Positions 1 through 5,260 of a stretch of 5,260 nucleotides of DNA are shown here, one piece after another. Position 1 is the stretch's first letter; each line of letters begins with the position of its first letter. The notes beneath the pieces were generated by a model, which was not told the origin of the DNA, made no database searches, and saw only the letters and a list, made by a program, of their open reading frames with translations. This DNA is from Euryarchaeota archaeon UBA226 (GTDB lineage: Archaea > Thermoplasmatota > Poseidoniia > Poseidoniales > Poseidoniaceae): positions 1 through 5,260 of the forward strand of contig DAWL01000063.1 in assembly GCA_002505935.1 (NCBI GenBank), given 5' to 3'. Position numbers and translations under genes: made by a program.

Positions 1-170
1 AAGTCACCTAAGGAGTTCTCGATTTCCTCCTTCAGATTGATTGGTAGTTTGATATCCAACCTTTCCGCATGCCTATTCATTCTATCCAGATGTTCTTGTA
101 AAAACGCCAGATTTCCCTTACCATCCCAAGCAAGAGTACTGAAAACACTCGAGAATGGATCTTGCGTCAT
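1..170 (-). CDS. Class IV PLP-dependent aminotransferase/lyase, N-terminal fragment (3'-partial)
   Basis: Fifty-six codons are visible, beginning MTQDPFSSVFSTLAWDGKGN and running off the left edge. The segment F-S-T-L...D-G-K-G...L-x-E-H-L-D-R-M..HAERLDIKLP (residues 10-43) matches the family pattern vFET.r..dG....l.eHl.Rl..sA..l.i of fold-type IV enzymes: branched-chain aminotransferase, D-amino-acid aminotransferase and aminodeoxychorismate lyase. Arg30 in HLDRM corresponds to the conserved Arg that contacts the PLP phosphate in branched-chain aminotransferases. The catalytic Lys lies outside the window, so the substrate cannot be assigned; the FSTLAWD start also resembles PabC-type domains of PabB-PabC fusions. 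The start is constrained: an in-frame TAG (171-173) directly precedes the ATG (168-170). No GGAGG-like ribosome site is present, only GGGACGG nearby. The gene begins 16 bases after the stop of the surface-protein gene on the same strand, so co-transcription is likely. Confidence 0.8.
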   Translation of the reverse strand, partial: MTQDPFSSVFSTLAWDGKGNLAFLQEHLDRMNRHAERLDIKLPINLKEEIENSLGD

Positions 171-186
171 CTACCGTCCCAGAGTA

Positions 187-528
187 TCACAACAGGTCAT
201 CAAGGAAGGATGTATCTATTCCGCTTCCTTGCTTCTTGCTTGGTGAATCATCCAGTAGGTCATCTGTCAATGCAGAGAAATCCCCTGAAGAGGTACTACC
301 AGGAACTTGCGCACTCATGTCTGGCATTGGAACTGCTGCTGCTGGCTGACTGCGTTGGGTTTCGATGTTCTGTGCTGCTGACATTATTTCGCTCTCCATC
401 TGAGTGTTTGGTGCAGAAGACAATACGTCAAAGTCGTCATCCCAATCATTTCTAGGTTGGATGTCAATTCCCCATGTGGATTCTAAGTCCCACCTTGCGG
501 AGCGTTTGCCTGGCTTCTTTCCTCTTTG
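187..528 (-). other. Cytoplasmic tail with duplicated DDLL motif
   Basis: Residues 1569-1681 are predicted cytoplasmic. A basic patch is followed by the aromatic-acidic stretch RWDLESTWGIDIQPRNDW, an acidic DDDFD, a Gln/Pro/Ala/Ser-rich low-complexity section, and two related short motifs: ALTDDLL (1654-1660) and SFLDDLL (1675-1681, the exact C-terminus). No cysteine or N-glycosylation sequon occurs in it. It is too short and disordered-looking to be a kinase or other catalytic domain; a protein-docking role is an inference. Confidence 0.6.
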
Positions 529-3500
529 CATTACGAATAGTAGTAGTAGAATCGCTAAGGCTAGAGTAGCAGCAAGAATGTTCTGGGTGGTCAAATAATC
601 GGATAGATTGAATCCATCTTTTGCACTCTGAGCATCTCCAGCACTAGTGCTTCCAGAATTGGGAGTAGCCAAGAATTGGGGTGAAATCGCCCTTCGATAA
701 ATTGGGCAGTCGGGCCAACTTTCGCCGCATTCCGAAGTGGAAACACCAACCCACCAAGTGGTTTCATTATCGAAATCCTCGTGATTATCCGAATTGATGA
801 ACAGCGAGTTTGATGCGTATACAGTATCAATCAATATTGCATCATCGACGTTATCGAATTGTTCATCCGAGATGTAGATTTTGAATGACTGAACAGCAGC
901 ATCTCCTGTCGGGCTCCAAGAGACCAAGATTCTGGTACCTTCTGAAACCCACTCTACATTGAGGTCTGCGATATTTGGTAGATGTGCACCCGGGTCTTCC
1001 CCTAGATTGTCTACAGGTGCAGCAGCTGCCATAGTCAGGCCACTCATGTGAGCATTACCGCTGGTATCGTAAACAACAACCGCAACGTGTACAGTTAGTC
1101 CAGGTATCAATGGGTCGTCGAATATCTCATCAATAATTAGTGGTAAAGCGGGATTTCGACCTAATTCGATAATGCTGCTATCGGGCCCCTTCAATCCAGG
1201 ACCGACCTCGCCTTCAAAGTCCCAAGTCGCAGCGTAAACTCGGTATCCTTCTACATCGCTTGCTTCGGAGAGATCGAAATCGAGTAGTAACTTGTCTCCA
1301 GCATCGCCTTGGTAATCCGAGAGCAATATCAGTTCAAGTCTGTCTGGAGGAGTTTCATCGAGACTGTTGTCGATAGGTGTCACACTGACACTGTTCAATC
1401 CGGTCAAGTGCACATTACCCTTGATATCATGTACAGTTATTGCAACATTCAGCGGAATATCTGGAACAATTTCTGATTCGTATCCATCGTAGATTGCTTT
1501 ACTGGTAATCAGAGTCAAGAGTTCGCCTTCATCGCCATTCTTCTGATTGCTCACCTTGATGCAACCACACATCGAATAGTCTGGACTGAACAATTCGTTC
1601 TCATCCCTTAAATCAGTGATATCACTATCAGATACCCAAATCACATAGTAGTCGAAATCGGTCGAATCATCTGCTCGCCATTGTATTTCGATTGCGGTTC
1701 CATCATCATCCGGTACGTCCCATGCATCTAGTTCAGCAATACGCTCGGGAGGGGTATTGACATTCACAAGATTGCGTAGAGGGGTTGCCTCGACAATGTT
1801 GACATCTCCTTTATCTTCATTCAACCAATCATCAGCTGCAACCACAGCAATCCAATACTCCCTTCCATCGATTAGTGGCATTCCATCGATGGATGAGATG
1901 ATGGTTGAATTCTCTGCACAATCGGTGACTACCTGAGATACTAGGAAGTTCTCGACATTGAATGGTACGCCGTCATCGTTTACTGGAACGTTGAGGTTTA
2001 CTTCATGGATGTATATCGTATAGAACGCACAATCTTCGGCATCGGAAGTTTCCCATCCAACCTGTATGCGGCCACCCTCGTCATCTGGTACGTCTTCTGC
2101 CCATACTCCTTCAATTCGAGGTGGTGGAATCATATCGTTGATACCTCCAGTTGGCACAACTGGTCCAATGATGGTGGCATTGGCTTGGTCTTCCTGCCCA
2201 GCATCATCTAGGCAAGTTAGGCCAATCCAGTATGGTCTTCCTGCCTCAAGTGAGATGATTGAGGAGTTTCCATCGGTGATTGGTACGATTGAGGATTCGG
2301 TCATTCCTAAGACATCGTTGATTGCAGTACTGCTATGATAAATCTTGGTTGAAGCTAGATCGATTGCATCACAACGTTTCCATTCAACAAATAACTCACC
2401 AAGTTCACCGCCTTCATTTGGTTCGGCCATACCCCACTCTGGTGGCGCAGGAATTTCATCACTGGTCCATGCAGGGCCGAATGGTTGACTTACAGGACCC
2501 CAACGACCATCGTTGTATTCAACAACTGCAACAGCCCAGTAATCCAAGCCATCGATAATTGGCATTCCACCAGCAGTCACTATGTCGGTAGTAGTCCTGC
2601 TGTGGATACTAATTGCGGCGTCGGGTACTAGTCCTGAAAGTTCGCTCTCTGTTGGAGGGGTAGTCCACTCTCCTTGATTCAAGAACAATAGATAACGGGA
2701 GAAATCAGGATCCATGACCATGCTCCAGTTGGCGGTTAATACTCCCCCTCCATCATTCGGCCTGTCATACAAATCGCTAATCTGAACTGGGCTATCTGTA
2801 CGCATCCAATCATATGTCAAGCGGATTTCCATAGAACCATTGTTTGGGCTTTGTAGTCTGAGTGCAACAAATCTACTGCCATTGAGCAACATTCCATTAT
2901 CGACTATATTCTGAAGTCTTGCGTCCAAGCCACTATCGGTTTCATTCAACCACCATGTTCCACTGTAATTCAATGAATGAGTGATTGCGTAGGTTGCAGA
3001 ACCAGCAACAGGAGAACTGAGAATCAGGGGCATCTGAATCATATCGATACCTCCTGGTCCTGAAGTGCCACCAACGTCGGGAACCATTTGTGGATTGCTC
3101 GGGTCAACTAGCATGATACTCATTCCTGGATGAGTGTATGCTGTCACATTCATTGATGCTCCAACGAATGAAGCTGTCAATGGATCTGCTCTTCGCATCA
3201 TTACTGATTCCATTTGAGCATACCCGGGAGCAGGGCCCCAAGCAAGCAGTCCGTCGCCATTAGAGGTGGTAACCCATAGTCCAGCAGAGCTGATGAAACC
3301 ATTTGTTGCTCCTTGAGTGAATATTGTGTTGATGACTGCATGCCCCTGTCCGGAAGCGTCGAAATGAGTAACTCCCTGAGGGGTTATTCCAATCAAGTTT
3401 GTACCATCGCTTCGCATTTGTCTCATCGGCCATCCAGCAGTTTGCCATGCCGCAGAACCATCCTCGAATTCGCGAGTAGTCAAGTTCCAGTGCACCAATG

Positions 3501-5260
3501 GGTTCTGATCGGTTGCGATGTGAAGGCCCCACCAGTCGCTGGCTAGAGCGAATACGTTGTTACTCGGCAATTGATCGATTCTGTGAATATCTACTACACT
3601 ATCCATTCCACTAATGCTTACTTCACTCACTCCTGGCCGAGTACTTCCAACACCATCGTGAGCCACAAACAGATTAGGTGGTGTACCTGAATTCGGTGAC
3701 CACATGATAGTTGAGACACTACTGTCTCCCACCATTCCGTTGACCCTCGTCAGTGTTGACATAGCGGTGCTATTGAATAGATCATATCTAGCCAAACCTA
3801 CATTGGTTGCAATGTACAACGTACTTTCAGATGTCCATGTTTGAGAAGAACTTGAGCCATCATAGTAAGATAAAGAATTGATGACATTTGATGGTAAACC
3901 GTTGAGACTGGTAAGCGAATCTTCCCATTCATCGGTGTTCAGATTCCAAATGCCGAGTCCACCTTCAGTAGCGATATAGGCTTTTGAATTAATAACCTCA
4001 ACATCGTTTACTACATTGCTTGGTAACCCCGAAATCAGTTTTCCTCCAGTCCAAATCATCTGAGTGGTATTGAAGACGCTCATTCCCGGACCGGAGTACC
4101 AAGTGCCTTGTAGGCCAACGACCAAATCATCCCCATAAACTGCGATTTCATCCATCGAATTGTGCAATCCTTGAGGCATCCAATTTGCTGCCCCTGTGTT
4201 TGGATTGAGTCTCGCTAGTCCTAATCCGCTCACAGCAGCCCAGATGTATCCATTGTGTAGAACGATATCTTCTACTTCTCCTCCTTGGCCACTCCATCCG
4301 TATTCCCATTCAACGCTGCCATTCTGCAGAATTTCACCTTGCAATACTCCAGTTCCTCTACTCTGTGAATCTGCTGTGACTACCCAAACATGGGTGGAGT
4401 TTGAAGCGAAATCCACTACATTTCCATTCATCAGTCCTGGTAAGTCGAATTCTGTACTCAATCCTAGTTGAGGATTGAATCTGTCTACATGCGAATAACC
4501 ACTCGATGAACCGGCTTGACCGATTAGCCAGTCGGTGCCGTCAGGTAGGAAAGAAGTGACTGCTGCTCCAATCGACATTACTGATGCACGTCCAGCGTTG
4601 TTTCCAGAAGCGCTTAGCATTGAGAAGCCACCATATTGGGCAGTTCCCCCACTATTTCCAGCGGCTTCAGTATCGTGACCTAATACTAACACCCCATTGT
4701 TCCAACCAATTGAATCCCACCATACTCCATCACCTGAGATTCCATTTCCATCTTCATCAATTTGAGAGATAAATTTGGAATTCTGGTAACTATACCTATC
4801 AACACCTTGATCGGGAGAAAAGTATCCAATGTATAGGGTGTCTGTATTATCGCACGCTACTGCAGAAGGTGTATCATCGCTGAGGCTACCACCATTTTGT
4901 GTCCAAGATGACCATTGGCCGGTGTTCGTGTCAAACCTGCCTATTCCACCATTGTTGTTGTTTGTCATAGCGACATGCATGTAATCATCACAACGAGCAA
5001 ATGAGATAGGGAATCCATTCGGAATTCCATTCTGTCCACCTCTCCAATCATCCCAGTTACCAGAAGAATCCAACCTCAAAATAGTCGGATTCTGTGGATT
5101 GCCCCACCAATTTGTATCCGAGGTTCCAACCCAGAGGTCAGTTCCATCAACATGGATATCCATGACCATGTCAGCAGCAGCAGAAGGCATCCCACTACCC
5201 GGGGTCCAACTACTCAGCCATTGTCCATTCACTTCGTCATAACGCTCGATTCCGTCACCT
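187..5260 (-). CDS. Giant membrane-anchored surface protein: double beta-propeller, FN3-like array, C-terminal TM (5'-partial)
   Basis: The frame is open from the right edge to a TGA at 187-189. Numbering from the GTG at 5232, blade-core strands of the LWVGT / LYIAT / AYIAT type recur every 40-53 residues from 33 to 656, about 14 blades. Several carry the Reg_prop signature GLPSN-V...(A/L)YIAT..GL (402-430, 445-480, 554-575). An unassigned beta-rich region (670-812), six FN3-like domains (815-1524), a Gly/Ser linker, a membrane helix (1551-1568) followed by QRGKKPGKR, and an acidic tail (1569-1681) follow. Sixteen N-x-S/T sequons all precede the helix, which fits an outside-facing N-terminal part. 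No kinase, protease or hydrolase motif is visible. GTG 5232 is probably not the start: the nine codons before it stay open and read GDGIERYDE, matching the blade-end repeat GIGRFDTNTGQW. Role is inferred: cell-surface binding, adhesion or sensing. The signal peptide must lie outside the window. Confidence 0.9.
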   Translation of the reverse strand, partial: GDGIERYDEVNGQWLSSWTPGSGMPSAAADMVMDIHVDGTDLWVGTSDTNWWGNPQNPTILRLDSSGNWDDWRGGQNGIPNGFPISFARCDDYMHVAMTNNNNGGIGRFDTNTGQWSSWTQNGGSLSDDTPSAVACDNTDTLYIGYFSPDQGVDRYSYQNSKFISQIDEDGNGISGDGVWWDSIGWNNGVLVLGHDTEAAGNSGGTAQYGGFSMLSASGNNAGRASVMSIGAAVTSFLPDGTDWLIGQAGSSSGYSHVDRFNPQLGLSTEFDLPGLMNGNVVDFASNSTHVWVVTADSQSRGTGVLQGEILQNGSVEWEYGWSGQGGEVEDIVLHNGYIWAAVSGLGLARLNPNTGAANWMPQGLHNSMDEIAVYGDDLVVGLQGTWYSGPGMSVFNTTQMIWTGGKLISGLPSNVVNDVEVINSKAYIATEGGLGIWNLNTDEWEDSLTSLNGLPSNVINSLSYYDGSSSSQTWTSESTLYIATNVGLARYDLFNSTAMSTLTRVNGMVGDSSVSTIMWSPNSGTPPNLFVAHDGVGSTRPGVSEVSISGMDSVVDIHRIDQLPSNNVFALASDWWGLHIATDQNPLVHWNLTTREFEDGSAAWQTAGWPMRQMRSDGTNLIGITPQGVTHFDASGQGHAVINTIFTQGATNGFISSAGLWVTTSNGDGLLAWGPAPGYAQMESVMMRRADPLTASFVGASMNVTAYTHPGMSIMLVDPSNPQMVPDVGGTSGPGGIDMIQMPLILSSPVAGSATYAITHSLNYSGTWWLNETDSGLDARLQNIVDNGMLLNGSRFVALRLQSPNNGSMEIRLTYDWMRTDSPVQISDLYDRPNDGGGVLTANWSMVMDPDFSRYLLFLNQGEWTTPPTESELSGLVPDAAISIHSRTTTDIVTAGGMPIIDGLDYWAVAVVEYNDGRWGPVSQPFGPAWTSDEIPAPPEWGMAEPNEGGELGELFVEWKRCDAIDLASTKIYHSSTAINDVLGMTESSIVPITDGNSSIISLEAGRPYWIGLTCLDDAGQEDQANATIIGPVVPTGGINDMIPPPRIEGVWAEDVPDDEGGRIQVGWETSDAEDCAFYTIYIHEVNLNVPVNDDGVPFNVENFLVSQVVTDCAENSTIISSIDGMPLIDGREYWIAVVAADDWLNEDKGDVNIVEATPLRNLVNVNTPPERIAELDAWDVPDDDGTAIEIQWRADDSTDFDYYVIWVSDSDITDLRDENELFSPDYSMCGCIKVSNQKNGDEGELLTLITSKAIYDGYESEIVPDIPLNVAITVHDIKGNVHLTGLNSVSVTPIDNSLDETPPDRLELILLSDYQGDAGDKLLLDFDLSEASDVEGYRVYAATWDFEGEVGPGLKGPDSSIIELGRNPALPLIIDEIFDDPLIPGLTVHVAVVVYDTSGNAHMSGLTMAAAAPVDNLGEDPGAHLPNIADLNVEWVSEGTRILVSWSPTGDAAVQSFKIYISDEQFDNVDDAILIDTVYASNSLFINSDNHEDFDNETTWWVGVSTSECGESWPDCPIYRRAISPQFLATPNSGSTSAGDAQSAKDGFNLSDYLTTQNILAATLALAILLLLFVMQRGKKPGKRSARWDLESTWGIDIQPRNDWDDDFDVLSSAPNTQMESEIMSAAQNIETQRSQPAAAVPMPDMSAQVPGSTSSGDFSALTDDLLDDSPSKKQGSGIDTSFLDDLL
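529..582 (-). other. C-terminal transmembrane helix of the surface protein
   Basis: Residues 1551-1568 are uninterrupted hydrophobic after the first Asn (core ATLALAILLLLFVM) and are followed at once by QRGKKPGKR, a basic stop-transfer cluster. This predicts an outside N-terminal portion and an inside C-terminal tail (type I topology). A flexible Gly/Ser/Asp linker (about 1525-1545) separates the helix from the last FN3-like domain. Confidence 0.9.
661..2790 (-). repeat. Array of six fibronectin-III-like domains
   Basis: Approximate domains are residues 815-925, 928-1030, 1036-1152, 1160-1290, 1294-1410 and 1418-1524. Recurring elements are a Pro-rich linker (APPEW, PPPRI, TPPERI, TPPDRL), an acidic Gly-rich turn before a Trp or Phe strand (PNDGGG..TANW, DVPDDEGG..VGW, DVPDDDG..IQW), a Y-x-I-Y/W strand (YTIYIHE, YVIWVSD, YRVYAAT, FKIYISD), and an F-strand such as YWAVAVV, YWIGLTC, YWIAVVA or VHVAVVV followed by an Asp/Gly turn. 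The pattern is a divergent FN3 fold typical of exported bacterial and archaeal adhesins. Domains 5 and 6 are the most divergent. Confidence 0.7.
2797..3225 (-). other. Unassigned beta-rich domain between propellers and FN3 array
   Basis: Residues 670-812 of the surface protein do not continue the blade periodicity and lack the FN3 pattern. They are rich in alternating hydrophobic residues, Gly and Asn, with four of the protein's sixteen sequons between residues 755 and 798. A jelly-roll or Ig-like fold is possible because Reg_prop propellers in other proteins are often capped by an Ig-like (Y_Y_Y) domain, but the usual Y_Y_Y motifs are not recognisable here. I do not assign a family. Confidence 0.4.
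3229..5260 (-). repeat. Beta-propeller repeat region, about 14 blades (Reg_prop-like)
   Basis: Blade-core strands are centred at residues 33, 85, 132, 181, 234, 281, 329, 369, 418, 471, 520, 570, 612 and 652 (for example LWVGT, LYIGY, VWVVT, AYIAT, LYIAT, LHIAT, LWVTT). Each is typically followed by a Gly-Leu/Ile-x-(R/W) strand such as GIGRFDTNTGQW or GLGIWNLNTDEW. The count fits two seven-bladed propellers with a boundary near residue 345 (about 4198), but the first blade is cut by the window edge, so blade number and closure are approximate. The Reg_prop signature is clearest in the second half. Confidence 0.75.

Noticed and set aside
171..186. Possible terminator or promoter between the two genes.
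   Set aside because: Only 16 bases, with no hairpin, no T-run and no TATA-like box in it or in the 60 bases before the downstream ATG.
37..455. Plus-strand open frames of 64-97 codons overlapping the two gene ends (37-246, 155-349, 162-455).
   Set aside because: They lie antisense to well-supported coding sequence, show no recognisable protein pattern and are rich in Cys/Ser/Arg as expected from shadow frames.
187..528. Possible histidine kinase or other catalytic domain in the tail, by analogy to propeller sensor kinases.
   Set aside because: The tail is only about 113 residues, low in complexity, and lacks H-box, N-box or G-box motifs.
538..549. Four tandem TAG trinucleotides (CTA on the coding strand), a possible microsatellite.
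   Set aside because: They encode four Leu in the membrane helix; four units is too short to call a functional repeat, and in-frame length change would be tolerated without meaning.
591..830. Minus-strand 79-codon frame inside the giant gene.
   Set aside because: It overlaps FN3-like domain 6 in another frame, has no domain pattern, and the main frame is uninterrupted there.
2005..2558. Plus-strand frames antisense to FN3-like domains 1-3.
   Set aside because: No coherent protein signal, and the opposite strand has clear repeated domain motifs.
3260..3532. Minus-strand 90-codon frame inside the propeller coding region.
   Set aside because: Out-of-frame shadow of the propeller repeats; Trp-rich composition comes from frame-shifted reading of Gly/Asn/Trp codons.

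Overview
The window comes from one strand of what looks like an archaeal genome, most likely a marine Thermoplasmatota relative (Marine Group II/III, Poseidoniales-like). This placement is inferred from protein style: a very large, acidic, lysine-poor exported protein built from propeller repeats and fibronectin-III-like domains, anchored by one C-terminal membrane helix with a short acidic cytoplasmic tail. No rRNA, tRNA or other taxonomic marker is present, so it is a judgement and not a proof.

Both genes are read on the minus strand. Almost the whole window (187-5260) is one open reading frame that runs off the right edge, so the N-terminus of the protein is missing. What is visible encodes about 1,690 residues. 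In protein order these are: about fourteen beta-propeller blades of the two-component-regulator-propeller (Reg_prop) style, probably two seven-bladed propellers; an unassigned beta-rich domain; six tandem fibronectin-III-like domains; a short Gly/Ser linker; one transmembrane helix; and a cytoplasmic tail of about 113 residues ending in a repeated acidic-dileucine motif. No enzymatic domain is recognisable. Residue numbers below count from the Val (GTG) codon at 5230-5232, which is itself probably internal.

Sixteen bases downstream, at 1-170, lies the first 56 codons of a second gene running off the left edge. It is a class IV (fold-type IV) PLP aminotransferase/lyase of the branched-chain aminotransferase / aminodeoxychorismate lyase superfamily. 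The tight spacing and the lack of any obvious terminator or TATA-like box between the genes suggest co-transcription, although no functional link between a surface protein and amino-acid or folate metabolism is evident.

There is no intergenic stretch longer than 16 bases. I see no mobile element, CRISPR array, RNA gene or attachment site. The most interesting content is the architecture of the giant surface protein and its conserved-looking tail, rather than a recognisable new system.
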